A stretch of 64,000 bases of DNA from Planctomycetota bacterium (GTDB lineage: Bacteria; Planctomycetota; UBA11346). Of this stretch, positions 55,701 to 62,950 are shown piece after piece; position 1 is the stretch's first letter, and each line of letters begins with the position of its first letter. Position numbers and translations under genes: made by a program. The notes beneath the pieces are model-generated. The model saw only the letters and a program-made list of their open reading frames with translations. It did no database searches and was not told the DNA's origin. The stretch spans positions 1-64,000 of the forward strand of contig JACDEI010000016.1 in the NCBI GenBank assembly GCA_013816485.1, read 5' to 3'.

Positions 55701-56234
55701 TTCCGGCTCGGCGGCCTGGGCAGCGAACGTCGCTCCGCCATCGACACTCTGGTAGTTGAACGATTGGGCGTCGCCTGCCTCGGCGGGAGCGGCTTGCGCC
55801 AGTTGCTGAGCCACCGGTTCACCGTCGAAATGGGAGCCATCCGCCGGTACTGATGAGGCCTGAGCCCCCAATTCCCTAATATATTCATAGCGCGGCGCGG
55901 TCATCTGCATCCCGACGTACACGATCGCCATCACGCTCGCTGCCAAACCAATCCACATGGGTGCGGGAAAGCGGATCTTCTTACGCGGCGGATTCGCCGC
56001 GCTGGCGAGCAACGCATCACGTCGGGGTAGATCGAGCACGAACTCCGGCGCGCCGCCGGCGAACGCCGTACGCAAACCGGCTTGCAAGTGACGGATCTCT
56101 TTCAGTTTCGCCCGCAGATTGCCGTTGCGATCGAGTTGCTCCTCGACCCACATCACGCCTTCCGGCGCGAGTTGGCCGTCGGCGTATGCAGTGAGCAGGT
56201 AGCCGATGTCTTGTCGTTCGAATGTCGTGTTCAT
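52740..56234 (-). CDS. Anti-sigma-like membrane protein with YfbK-type VWA domain
   Basis: A 1164-residue protein whose ATG overlaps the sigma factor stop by 4 bp. Residues 1-90 are a cytoplasmic anti-sigma-like segment (DIGYLLTAYADGQLAPEGVM). A membrane helix follows (APMWIGLAASVMAIVYVGMQ), then a long low-complexity, partly coiled part with the duplicated motif QLAILKDRYPK/QLAVLKNRYPK. The C-terminal 450 residues match E. coli YfbK: an N-terminal unit (DTASYSYAKARVAAGQPVDP), the VWA domain with MIDAS motif DCSGSMAQ (LTLAIDCSGSM, ATGGATNAAEG, ATDGGTVAG) and a DUF3520-like end. VWA domains bind protein partners through a metal. It likely ties surface state to the sigma factor. Confidence 0.85.
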   Translation of the reverse strand: MNTTFERQDIGYLLTAYADGQLAPEGVMWVEEQLDRNGNLRAKLKEIRHLQAGLRTAFAGGAPEFVLDLPRRDALLASAANPPRKKIRFPAPMWIGLAASVMAIVYVGMQMTAPRYEYIRELGAQASSVPADGSHFDGEPVAQQLAQAAPAEAGDAQSFNYQSVDGGATFAAQAAEPELLAKSKRDAAPRQGASERKQATTVTASPMRPAAPAAAAPPASTTPTPGGAALARTDRGGRALTKEYDGKPVATSSAPSVLLLPEPVVQPQEFAKRSAPDALDDSRQAKAKSAPEQVPAADDYQRLNETRAYNGAVGQALAKKAEQAGVPAEKNAAPAKPGAGRQTDKDKAVEQVPVEVLEADIAAPINQLNVPIEEKVTSDDAEGREDAVANSETGSTGAFMAVGAGGKKSAERRAIAKREIAAQQAEKSASQPVAGANRGIASEEEGLRRLEQQQQTQLAILKDRYPKLFASGVEVDQLQESQQNQDDLRQRVAQNEAQLAVLKNRYPKIATEITDENQSASFLQAVVGAVRNNPQGVPDLLMLTLGKGDRVADGTEFIIFRGNDYIVRVRAEKTAGDLVACRIISDSWNSRGLQIQQGDLAQNRLGGEALPTIAAHSLLVSDVDPLQSLAALRAPVTLDGTLGLAQSLRLIGGEKIDFTLTTGAHGFVERQVKVSMRDESAARGVLRAVRSAGLQAQFTGGVVHLDVATRPLDPSDIQGYDLPTFKDLFGTSPMQVTAVDAIQTVAIDADTASYSYAKARVAAGQPVDPTTIKPEHFINAMPMDYPPAQGPEAFSLYAEAAPSPFARAGTTWGPRTALVSIGAVAKPAAADERKPLALTLAIDCSGSMAQAGGLDRIQRGLLAFVEHLRAEDRVAIVAFGDQARVVLPATPGNDRVALMNALANLATGGATNAAEGLGLAYQLAAETAAVGVESRVLLATDGGTVAGADDLLRRVTAFKDRGITLVVVGTGATYRAGPLQDLATKGDGQHFYVGSDADAEALFTGKLLPDRLAVLAKDAKLQVTWNPQRVSHARLIGYDQRRLAAKDFRDNTVDAGELSQDTQVTALFEVLLVDGGAGPLGTAAVRYKDMRRDQVRELACPLPGTILTSQPSERLRLLACAAATAEWLQRGWWSNVHLISPQEIAAQLARCPQPIAAELREMVK

Positions 56235-56809
56235 GGCAGCACTCCCGCGCGCAGCGCGTCGCAGTTGCGCAGGCGTCCGAGCGCCTGGTGGAGGAGCACA
56301 CCCACGTGGGTGGCGGTTTTGTCGAGTCGTTCGGCGATGTCCTGGTAACTGAGACCATCGCGGTAGCGCATCACCACGGCCGCGCGTTCGAGTTGGGGCA
56401 GGGTGTCGACCGCGCGCCATAACGCTTGACCGGCATCGGCATCGGCGACCAGGGTGGCGGACGCGGCGGCGGATTCGGCCTGGAGTTCGGTCAGCGGACT
56501 CATGGGTGCCGCCTGTTTGCGTCGCAGGTGATCGATGCACCAATTGCGCACCACGGTGCACAGCCAACCGCCGAGCGACGCGCCGGCACGCCACTTGGCG
56601 ACCAACGCCTCGGCATCCCGGCTGAGCCGGAGGAAACCTTCTTGGACCGCGTCTTGAGCTGCATGTCCGTCCCCCAGCAGGGCATGGGCGGTCCTGAGCA
56701 GGTCCGCCTGATGCCGGTCAATGAGCGCGCTGAACGCCGTCAGATCCTTCTGACGGCAATAACGGGACAGCAGGATGTCATCCGGCGCCTCGCCATCAGT
56801 TTGGCTCAC
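56231..56809 (-). CDS. ECF RNA polymerase sigma factor
   Basis: A 192-residue sigma factor with region 2 (FSALIDRHQADLLRTAHALL, HAAQDAVQEGFLRLSRD, GGWLCTVVRNWCIDHLRR) and region 4 (LPQLERAAVVMRYRDGLSYQ, DIAERLDKTATHVGVLLHQA). The start is GTG at 56809, with AGGAG five bases upstream. It is the first gene of the operon with the VWA protein (4-bp overlap), the 1127-residue and the 2169-residue proteins. Such sigma factors usually direct transcription of their own operon when the membrane partner releases them. Confidence 0.92.
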   Translation of the reverse strand: MSQTDGEAPDDILLSRYCRQKDLTAFSALIDRHQADLLRTAHALLGDGHAAQDAVQEGFLRLSRDAEALVAKWRAGASLGGWLCTVVRNWCIDHLRRKQAAPMSPLTELQAESAAASATLVADADAGQALWRAVDTLPQLERAAVVMRYRDGLSYQDIAERLDKTATHVGVLLHQALGRLRNCDALRAGVLP

Positions 56810-56909
56810 AACCGCTCCTACGGACGGGGATGCGGTTTCTTAGTCAGCCCTTGGCTGGGGGCTATGGGGGAGGCGGAAGATGCCACCAATCACGGGGATA
56901 CACGTGGCG

Positions 56910-57066
56910 CCCCTGGGGGCGTGGGCGGCTCGCCCGCGCGCCTTTACCACTCACGACGAACGGATGACGAGGAGTGCCAGCCCCACGGACGATCGTCGCG
57001 ATGGGTCACGCCAGTGATCGAGTCTGGTAACTCAGCGCGCGGGCGGGCCGCCCACGCCCCCAGGGG
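56910..57066. repeat. Palindromic element, GTGGGCGGCTCGCCCGC type
   Basis: Arms 56910-56940 and 57036-57066 match at 30 of 31 positions and start CCCCTGGGGGCGTGGGCGGC. The loop is 95 bp. It lies between the start of the sigma/VWA operon and the end of prfA, and is the only recognisable structure in this 272-bp gap. Confidence 0.9.
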
Positions 57067-57081
57067 GCAGCCCTGCTGCGC

Positions 57082-58167
57082 TTAGAACGTTCCGTCCCAC
57101 TGTTCCAGGATGCGCACCTTCTCGGCATCGACCATCGCTTGCCACAATGCATCGCAGTCGCCGCTGATGTACTTGTCCAAGCTGTAGCCGGTGAAATTGA
57201 TGCGGTGGTCGGTGATGCGGTTCTGCGGGAAGTTGTAGGTGCGGATGCGGTCAGAGCGGTCGCCGCTGCCGACCTGTTCCTTGCGGAAGGCGGCGCGTTC
57301 GCGTTCCAGGCGTTGGCGTTCGGCGTCGTAGAGCCGTGAACGCAGCCACTTCAGGGCTTTTTCTTTATTGGCGAGCTGGCTGCGTTCGTCCTGGCAAGCG
57401 ACCACCACGCCGGTTGGTTTGTGCACGATACGCACGGCAGAATCGGTCTTGTTGACGTTCTGACCGCCAGCGCCACCAGCGCGAAAGGTGGTGATCTCCA
57501 GATCGTCCGGGCGGATGGTGACGTCGGCTTCTTCGGCCTGTGGCATCACCGCGATGGTGGCAGCGGAGGTATGCACGCGACCCTGGGCTTCGGTTTCTGG
57601 CACACGTTGCACGCGGTGGCCGCCGGATTCGTAACGCAGCAACGCGAATGGCCCGCCGAGTTTTGACGTACCACTGATGTTGAAGATGACTTCCTTGAAG
57701 CCGCCCTTCTCGCCTTCGGAGAGCGACAGCACCTCCAGGCGCAGGCCGTGGCGCGTACACCACTGGGTGTACATGCGTGCCAAGTCACCAGCAAACAACG
57801 CGGCTTCATCGCCGCCGGTGCCGGCGCGGATTTCGAGGATCGCATCACGTGCGCCGGTGGCATCGGCGCTGACCAGCAGGCCTTTGATCTCGTCGAGCAG
57901 TATCGGTTCCTGCGCGCGGGCGTTCGCAAGTTCCTCCTGCGCCATCTCCTTCATGTCGGGATCGGCGAGCATGGCCTCGGCCCCCTGCGCGTCCTTCTGC
58001 ACCTTGAGCAGCCGTTCGTACGGCTCCATCAGACGCCCAAGACGTCCCTGTTCCTTCACCACGCCCTGGTAACGCGGGCCGCCAATCAGCGACGGATCTC
58101 CGAGTTGATCGGTGAGGCGCCGATACTTGGCGTGCAGAGTCGCGAGATTGCCGAGGAGGTCGGGCAT
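57082..58167 (-). CDS. prfA: Peptide chain release factor 1
   Basis: A 361-residue translation termination factor reading UAA and UAG. The tripeptide anticodon region shows Pro-Glu-Thr in [20 protein letters not shown], which marks RF1 rather than RF2 (Ser-Pro-Phe). The peptidyl-hydrolysis motif GGQ is in [20 protein letters not shown], and [20 protein letters not shown] is typical. Length is normal. It is the most distal gene of the ribosomal block, separated from rpmE by a terminator and a tandem-repeat hairpin, so it may have its own promoter. Only a weak ribosome site precedes ATG 58167. Confidence 0.96.
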   Translation of the reverse strand: MPDLLGNLATLHAKYRRLTDQLGDPSLIGGPRYQGVVKEQGRLGRLMEPYERLLKVQKDAQGAEAMLADPDMKEMAQEELANARAQEPILLDEIKGLLVSADATGARDAILEIRAGTGGDEAALFAGDLARMYTQWCTRHGLRLEVLSLSEGEKGGFKEVIFNISGTSKLGGPFALLRYESGGHRVQRVPETEAQGRVHTSAATIAVMPQAEEADVTIRPDDLEITTFRAGGAGGQNVNKTDSAVRIVHKPTGVVVACQDERSQLANKEKALKWLRSRLYDAERQRLERERAAFRKEQVGSGDRSDRIRTYNFPQNRITDHRINFTGYSLDKYISGDCDALWQAMVDAEKVRILEQWDGTF

Positions 58168-58191
58168 GGGGTTCAGGTCTAGTGAAGGCAG

Positions 58192-58380
58192 GACAGCCGA
58201 TCAAACCGCAGAGGACGCAGAGGACGCAGAGGACGCAGAGAACGCAGAGAAGGCAGAGGGTAAAGCCACGTGGTGTGATTCCCTATCCCGGCAGAGCCGG
58301 ATCTGCTGGAAACATTCCCAGGGAGTTTGGGGTTCCCAACCTCTGCGCCCTCCGCGCCCTCTGCGGTTAGATCGGCTGTC
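58192..58380. repeat. 9-bp tandem array hairpin with 23-nt outer arms
   Basis: About five copies of GGACGCAGA (58205-58259) face CTCTGCGCCCTCCGCGCCCT (58341 onward). The outer arms GACAGCCGATCAAACCGCAG (from 58192) and their partner (58358-58380) match at 22 of 23. It lies in the gap between rpmE and prfA. Confidence 0.88.
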
Positions 58381-58413
58381 GGTTGTCAGTTGTCGATTCA
58401 CCGAAAACAGAGA

Positions 58414-58440
58414 ACCCGCCGGCCCAGAAGGCCAGCGGGT
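58414..58440 (-). terminator. Terminator after rpmE
   Basis: On the minus strand, ACCCGCTGGCC-TTCT-GGGCCGGCGGGT folds into a strong stem with one bulge and is followed by TTCTCTGTTTTC. It lies 24 bp after the rpmE stop and should end the rpsF-rpmE transcript. Confidence 0.82.
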
Positions 58441-58464
58441 CCCATGCGGAAGCGGTAGTCGAAA

Positions 58465-58734
58465 CTACTTCTTCTTGAGCAGCGAGCTGACGCCGCCTTT
58501 GCCGAACTTGTTGCCGAACTTCTCGACGCGACCGGCGGTATCGAGGATACGCACCTGGCCGGTGTAGAAGGGATGGCTGCTGGCCGACACGTCGACCTTC
58601 ACCAACGGGTACTCGGCCCCGTCGATGGTGGCCTTCAGCTCGGTCTTCACCGCGCTGAGGACGATGTACTGGCTGCCCGTCACGGTGTCTTGGAAGACCA
58701 CCTTGCGAATTTTGGGATGGATGTCCGCTTTCAT
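58465..58734 (-). CDS. rpmE2: Ribosomal protein L31, type B
   Basis: An 89-residue large-subunit protein. It begins MKADIHPKIRKVVFQDTVTG and has the conserved SSHPFYTGQVRILDTAGRVE. The zinc-binding cysteines of type A L31 are absent, so this is the type B (C-minus) form, usually favoured under zinc limitation; here it sits in the constitutive block and may be the only L31. AAAGGA precedes the ATG at a normal distance. It lies 11 bp after rplI and is followed by a terminator. Confidence 0.95.
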   Translation of the reverse strand: MKADIHPKIRKVVFQDTVTGSQYIVLSAVKTELKATIDGAEYPLVKVDVSASSHPFYTGQVRILDTAGRVEKFGNKFGKGGVSSLLKKK

Positions 58735-58745
58735 GATCAGTTCCT

Positions 58746-59402
58746 TTACGCCTTCTGGGTTTTCTTGGGCTTGTCCGATTTCTCGGACTTCTCGCCCTTC
58801 TCAGCTTTCTCAGCTTTGTCGCCCTTGGCGGGCTTCTCGGACTTCTCGCCCTTCTCAGCTTTGTCGCCCTTGGCGGGCTTCGCTTCGGCGTCGGCCTTGG
58901 GCGCCGCAGGGGAAGCCAGGGTCTCGGTCATGGTCGGCGCGTTGGGATCGCTGTTGACGATCTCAAGGGTGACCTCGACCGCGACGTTCTTGTGCAGACG
59001 CACATCGATCTGGTACTTGCCGAGCTTCTTCAGCTTGTCGTGCAGGTGGATCTGCTTGCCATCGACCTCGACGCCGCTCTTGGCGAGCGCAGCGACGAGT
59101 TCCTTGGTGCCGATCGAACCGAACAGTTCGTTGCCATGCGACACGCGGGCAGCGATCTGGATCGAGACGCCCTGCATGGTCTTGGCCTGGGCGCGAGCTT
59201 TGACTTCGCGTTCGGCTTCGGACTTGGCGGCCTTCTCGCGCAGAACGTCGATCTGACGTTTGTGCGCGGCGTCGGACGGGATCGCCAGGGCGTAGGGGAA
59301 GAGGTAGTTGCGGGCGTAACCTGGGGAGACGCGGACGACGTCACCCATGTTACCGAGTTTGAGCACATCCTGAACGAGCAGGACATCTTTGCGGCGTGCC
59401 AT
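58746..59402 (-). CDS. rplI: Ribosomal protein L9 with Lys/Glu-rich C-terminal extension
   Basis: A 218-residue protein. Residues 1-150 are ordinary L9: VLLVQDVLKLGNMGDVVRVS, PGYARNYLFPYALAIP, the long connecting helix and the C-domain HLHDKLKKLGKYQIDVRLHK. The last 60-odd residues are an unusual low-complexity tail of Lys, Glu, Ala and Ser (AKGDKAEKGEKSEKPAKGDK and so on), encoded by a short DNA tandem repeat. L9 is normally about 150 residues. AAAGGAG lies before ATG 59402. It is 12 bp after rpsR. Confidence 0.95.
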   Translation of the reverse strand: MARRKDVLLVQDVLKLGNMGDVVRVSPGYARNYLFPYALAIPSDAAHKRQIDVLREKAAKSEAEREVKARAQAKTMQGVSIQIAARVSHGNELFGSIGTKELVAALAKSGVEVDGKQIHLHDKLKKLGKYQIDVRLHKNVAVEVTLEIVNSDPNAPTMTETLASPAAPKADAEAKPAKGDKAEKGEKSEKPAKGDKAEKAEKGEKSEKSDKPKKTQKA

Positions 59403-59414
59403 GGTGGTGCTCCT

Positions 59415-59693
59415 TTACTCGCCCACGAAGGGCAGCAGGGCGAGGAAGCGCGCACGCTTCACCGCCAGGTTGAGCTGGCGCTGATAGAACGCGGTGCAGC
59501 CGTTGCGCTTGCGCGAGGTGATCTTGCCCTGGGCGGAGACGTAACGGCCCAGGATGGGGATATCACGGTAGTCGACTTCGAAGACGCCGTCTTTTTCAAA
59601 GCGGCAGAACTTCGGGGCTTCGACGCGCTTGGCGCGAGCCTTCTTCTTCTTCTTGTCGCCAAACTTGCCGCGAGGGCCAGCGGACATTCTCAT
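59415..59693 (-). CDS. rpsR: Ribosomal protein S18
   Basis: A 92-residue small-subunit protein that pairs with S6 on the 30S platform. Conserved core: DYRDIPILGRYVSAQGKITS followed by RKRNGCTAFYQRQLNLAVKR and ARFLALLPFV. The N-terminus is Lys-rich (GDKKKKKARAKR). The start may be ATG 59693 or 59687, two codons apart. It is between ssb and rplI in the classic rpsF-ssb-rpsR-rplI order. Confidence 0.96.
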   Translation of the reverse strand: MRMSAGPRGKFGDKKKKKARAKRVEAPKFCRFEKDGVFEVDYRDIPILGRYVSAQGKITSRKRNGCTAFYQRQLNLAVKRARFLALLPFVGE

Positions 59694-59732
59694 GGTGTGT
59701 GCTTTCGTTGGAGTTTTTTGTTGGTGTGTTGG

Positions 59733-60197
59733 TTAGAAGGGCGGCTCGTCATCGCCCGCCGGAGCCGGCGCGGGCCGGCTGGGCTTGGCGGATGGTGACG
59801 GTGCGGGCGCGTCGCCCGCCGGTTCGCCTTCAGCCGCTGCGCCGCCAGGAGCACCGCCGCGATTGCCGCTGTCCAGGAACTGGACGTTGTCGGCAACCAC
59901 TTTGAGCTTCTGACGCTTCTGACCGTCCTTGTCGTCCCATGAGTCGAGCTTGAGTCGTCCTTCGACGAAACAGGCACGGCCCTTGGTCAGATACTGACCG
60001 ACCAGTTCCGCGGTACGTCCCCAGGCCTCGACGTCGACGAAGGTGACTTCGTCTTTCATCTGGCCGTCGCTGCCCTTGAACCGGCGATTGATGGCCAAAC
60101 CGAAGTTTGCCACCGCCTGTTCATTGGCGAGGAAGCGGACTTGCGGATCCCGGGTGAGATTACCACCCAGGAGCACACGGTTGATGGCGACCGCCAT
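59733..60197 (-). CDS. ssb: Single-stranded DNA-binding protein
   Basis: A 154-residue protein with an N-terminal OB fold (INRVLLGGNLTRDPQVRFLA, VANFGLAINRRFKG, TFVDVEAWGRTAELVGQYLT, RACFVEGRLKLDSWDDKDGQ), a Gly/Ala/Pro-rich linker and the acidic tip DDEPPF that recruits repair and replication proteins. It coats single-stranded DNA during replication. I start it at ATG 60197; one base separates it from the rpsF stop, so translation is probably coupled. The longer frame overlaps the rpsF tail and is not SSB-like. Confidence 0.95.
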   Translation of the reverse strand: MAVAINRVLLGGNLTRDPQVRFLANEQAVANFGLAINRRFKGSDGQMKDEVTFVDVEAWGRTAELVGQYLTKGRACFVEGRLKLDSWDDKDGQKRQKLKVVADNVQFLDSGNRGGAPGGAAAEGEPAGDAPAPSPSAKPSRPAPAPAGDDEPPF

Positions 60198-60198
60198 G

Positions 60199-60582
60199 TT
60201 AGGCCTCGGCCGTCGCAGCAGCAGCAGCGGCAGCAGCCAGAGCGGCAGCAGCAGCCTTGGCACGCTGGGTCTTGATGCGCTCAAGTTCCTTGCCCGGACG
60301 GGCAACGATCAGTTGGCGCAGGATGGTGCCGCCCAACTGCGCGCGACGCTCGATCTTGTCGATCGCGCTGGTATCGGCGCTGAAGTAGCCGGTGAAATAG
60401 AGGGCACTGGCTTCGCCCGCGATCGGGTAGGCGAGCTTGCGCTCCTCCCACTTGTCGAACTCGAGGAAGGTCACGCCTTCGGATTCGTAGGTTGAACGCA
60501 CCGCAGCAAGGGTGCCTTCGTAGTCGGTGCGCGCCGCACTGGCGCGCACAAGGATGGTGGTCTCATAGGTGGAGACAGCCAT
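60199..60582 (-). CDS. rpsF: Ribosomal protein S6
   Basis: A 127-residue protein: YETTILVRASAARTDYEGTL, VTFLEFDKWEERKLAYPIAG, ALYFTGYFSADTSAIDKIE and IVARPGKELER. The C-terminus is an Ala-rich tail. AGGAG precedes the ATG by about 6 bases. It is the head of the rpsF-ssb-rpsR-rplI-rpmE block. The 169-bp leader upstream contains CCG-bearing sequences, where S6:S18 autoregulation sites are found in other bacteria, but I cannot pin down a specific structure. Confidence 0.95.
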   Translation of the reverse strand: MAVSTYETTILVRASAARTDYEGTLAAVRSTYESEGVTFLEFDKWEERKLAYPIAGEASALYFTGYFSADTSAIDKIERRAQLGGTILRQLIVARPGKELERIKTQRAKAAAAALAAAAAAAATAEA

Positions 60583-60751
60583 GGAAGCTCCTGTTCATGG
60601 ACCGCACGCGGTGAAGCGAGCGGGAGGCCGTGGAGACGTGGCCCCGAAACGTGCGGATCGGAGGACCCGCTAGGGAAGGTGGACCGCTGAGGCCCACCCG
60701 GAAAATTGTCAGAGATGCGGCCGTGGCGTCAGCCGCCGAGCCGCACACACA

Positions 60752-61033
60752 TCACTTGCTGGGAGCAGCGGCTTTCGCGGCCTGGAGCTTCAGCGCGAGG
60801 CGCGACTTGGCGCGCGAAGCGGCGTTCTTGTGGATGGTCTTGTTCGAGGCGGCCTGATCGAGCGCCTTGGTCAGTTCTTTGTAGAGACCTTCAGCCTTGG
60901 TCTGCTCTTTATCATGCAACGCACGGGTGATCTGCTTGCGGATGGTCTTCAGCTCGCTCAGGCGGGCCTTGTTCCGCACACGGCGGACTTCGTTCTTACG
61001 CATGCGCTTGCTGGCGCTGATATTGTGCGGCAT
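60752..61033 (-). CDS. rpsT: Ribosomal protein S20
   Basis: A 93-residue, highly basic helical small-subunit protein: MPHNISASKRMRKNEVRRVR, LSELKTIRKQITRAL and KTIHKNAASRAKSRLALKLQ are typical. It binds 16S rRNA early in assembly. It lies upstream of rpsF on the same strand, 169 bp apart, and downstream of a GC-rich repeat block. Confidence 0.95.
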   Translation of the reverse strand: MPHNISASKRMRKNEVRRVRNKARLSELKTIRKQITRALHDKEQTKAEGLYKELTKALDQAASNKTIHKNAASRAKSRLALKLQAAKAAAPSK

Positions 61034-61113
61034 TTTCAGGATATCCGGTCAATCGGGTGATAAGGGGACTAACGGTGGGGCGGCGGAGTATTAGGCCCCG
61101 CGCCAGTTTTCAA

Positions 61114-61396
61114 TGGGGGCTTCGCCCCCACCGGCCCGCTCCTGCGGGCCTGCCCCCGCGGGCTTTGTCGCGGCTCGGGATCGGCTGTTTGTTCAGGGGC
61201 TTCGCCCCCGCGGCCCGCTCCTGCGGGCCTGCCCCCGCGGGTTTTGTCGCGGCTCGGGATCGTCGGCGGGGCCTCCTCACCCGTGGGCGGATGGCTTCGC
61301 CATCTTATCCGCCCACCGCCACTCGGCGCCCGGGGTTTACCTGGGGGGCTTTGCCCCCCGCGGCCCTGAGGGGCCTGCCCCCGCGGGCTCGGCGGC
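61114..61396. repeat. Stacked GC hairpin repeats with TTCG loops
   Basis: A unit of about 67 bp beginning GGGGGCTTCGCCCCC and including GGCCCGCTCCTGCGGGCC and CCCGCGGG occurs at 61114 and again at 61196, nearly identical; a third degenerate copy lies at 61341-61396. Each unit holds two or three short perfect hairpins, the first with a TTCG loop. The block fills the 390-bp gap between the TPR gene and rpsT. It may end transcription of the TPR gene. Confidence 0.85.
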
Positions 61397-61423
61397 CGGC
61401 GCATCGCTTGCGATGGGATCCGA

Positions 61424-62800
61424 TTAGCCAGCTTCGCTACGCAGTTTGTCGAGGCGGGCGGCGCAGTCTTTGTAGCCGAGGTCCATCTCGACCAGGGCTG
61501 AGTAGTCGGCGATGGCTTCGTTCTTTTTGCCGCCCTGTTCGTAGATGCGGCCGCGCAGGTAACGCGTTTCCTTGGCTTCATCGGACTGCAGGTCTTCGGT
61601 GGTGGTGAGGTAGGAACTGTAGTTCTTCACCGCCAGCTCGACCATGTTCTTCTTGGCGAAGCAGAAGCCCAGGAACTTGAAGGATCTGAGGCGAAAACGC
61701 GGGTCGTTGACCGTGCGTTGAAACTCGCTGGCTGCTGCCTCGACCTGGCCAAGTTTGAGCAGTCGGCTGCCCAGGTTGAAATGGTGGCTCATCTCGGTCG
61801 GCTGGCGCTCGGCGCGTTTGCGGTATTCATCGACTTCGAGCTGGAGCAGGGTCTGGGTCGCCTCGGCGGTGTCCTGGCCGGCGGCGGTGAGCTGTTTGAT
61901 GTAGTTTTTGTGCTCATCGATCATCACGTCGCCGAGCTTGATCATCAGATTGAAGTCGAAGGAATCGATCACCTGGGCTTTTTCCAGGGCTTCACGCGCC
62001 TTGGCGTATTCCTCGCCGTTGTTGTCCAGCTCGGCGAGACGGCGATGGGTTTCGGCCTTCTTGACCCACAGATCCTTCTTGCCGGGTTCTTCCTTGAGGT
62101 CCTCCTCGATGAGCCTCAGCACCTCGCGCGCATCATCGGCTGTGCGGATGATACGTGACAGGACCTCGGCACGGCGCGCCTTGTCGCCGCTCGACAACTG
62201 CGATTGGTAGTTGGCGGCATCGCCCTTGGAGTTGCGCAGTTCCATCGATTTGCGCGCATCCCAGTTCTTCGCCGTGCGGCTGGCTTCCGGGTGGTTCGGC
62301 ATCGCTTGTTCGAGTTTGCCCATCATCTTGAGCGCGAGGTCCAGACTGGCGAGATCCTTCTTATCCTGGAAGCGATCGAAATAGAGGTTGCCGACATTCC
62401 ACAGCACCTCGGCGCTGAACAGTCCGGTGGCGAGCATCTCCTCGTACAGGTAGATCGCCGGTTCGATCATCGCTTTGGTGCCGGCCTTGCAGGCGGCACG
62501 GGCGGCATCGCCGGCAGCGGCCAGCGCCTTGGCGTCGGGGCCGCCGCCGACTTTCTTCATCGCCGCGATCAACTGCTTGAGCGGATCCTTGCTGAACCCG
62601 GGCATGCTCATGTTGCCGAACATGCTCTTCTTGTCGCTCTCCTTGGCCTTCCGCTTGGAGGCGTCGACATAGAGCTTGTAGAGCTGGACCTCCGCCGGCG
62701 CGACATCCATGCACTCCTCACCGATCTCGAGCGCGAGCGGCCAATTGCGGCGATCAATCGCCTGCTGCATGCGGGCTAGGTGCTTGCTGATGTCGACCAT
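61424..62800 (-). CDS. TPR-rich hypothetical protein
   Basis: A 458-residue soluble helical protein. Tetratricopeptide-like pairs are visible from the N-terminus (ISKHLARMQQAIDRRNWPLA, LEIGEECMDVAPAEVQLYKL) through the centre (YAKAREALEKAQVIDSFDFN) to the end (TRYLRGRIYEQGGKKNEAIA). A Met/Gly/Ser-rich stretch (SMFGNMSMPGFSKDPLKQ) at about 60 is distinctive. There is no export signal. TPR proteins act as scaffolds; the partner is unknown. I start it at 62800 (MVDISKHLAR); the open frame upstream is not conserved-looking. It is divergent from def. Confidence 0.78.
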   Translation of the reverse strand: MVDISKHLARMQQAIDRRNWPLALEIGEECMDVAPAEVQLYKLYVDASKRKAKESDKKSMFGNMSMPGFSKDPLKQLIAAMKKVGGGPDAKALAAAGDAARAACKAGTKAMIEPAIYLYEEMLATGLFSAEVLWNVGNLYFDRFQDKKDLASLDLALKMMGKLEQAMPNHPEASRTAKNWDARKSMELRNSKGDAANYQSQLSSGDKARRAEVLSRIIRTADDAREVLRLIEEDLKEEPGKKDLWVKKAETHRRLAELDNNGEEYAKAREALEKAQVIDSFDFNLMIKLGDVMIDEHKNYIKQLTAAGQDTAEATQTLLQLEVDEYRKRAERQPTEMSHHFNLGSRLLKLGQVEAAASEFQRTVNDPRFRLRSFKFLGFCFAKKNMVELAVKNYSSYLTTTEDLQSDEAKETRYLRGRIYEQGGKKNEAIADYSALVEMDLGYKDCAARLDKLRSEAG

Positions 62801-62950
62801 GGGAGCGATCCTCGGGCGGCGTAGACGACAAACCTTGGGAAAGTGATCGTCTACGCGATTGAAATGTGTCGAAAAGACTCGAAGCGACTTGCGATGGAGT
62901 CGCGGCAGTTTAGGGTCCACCTCCACATCTCAAGCCCCGGCAAGACCTTC

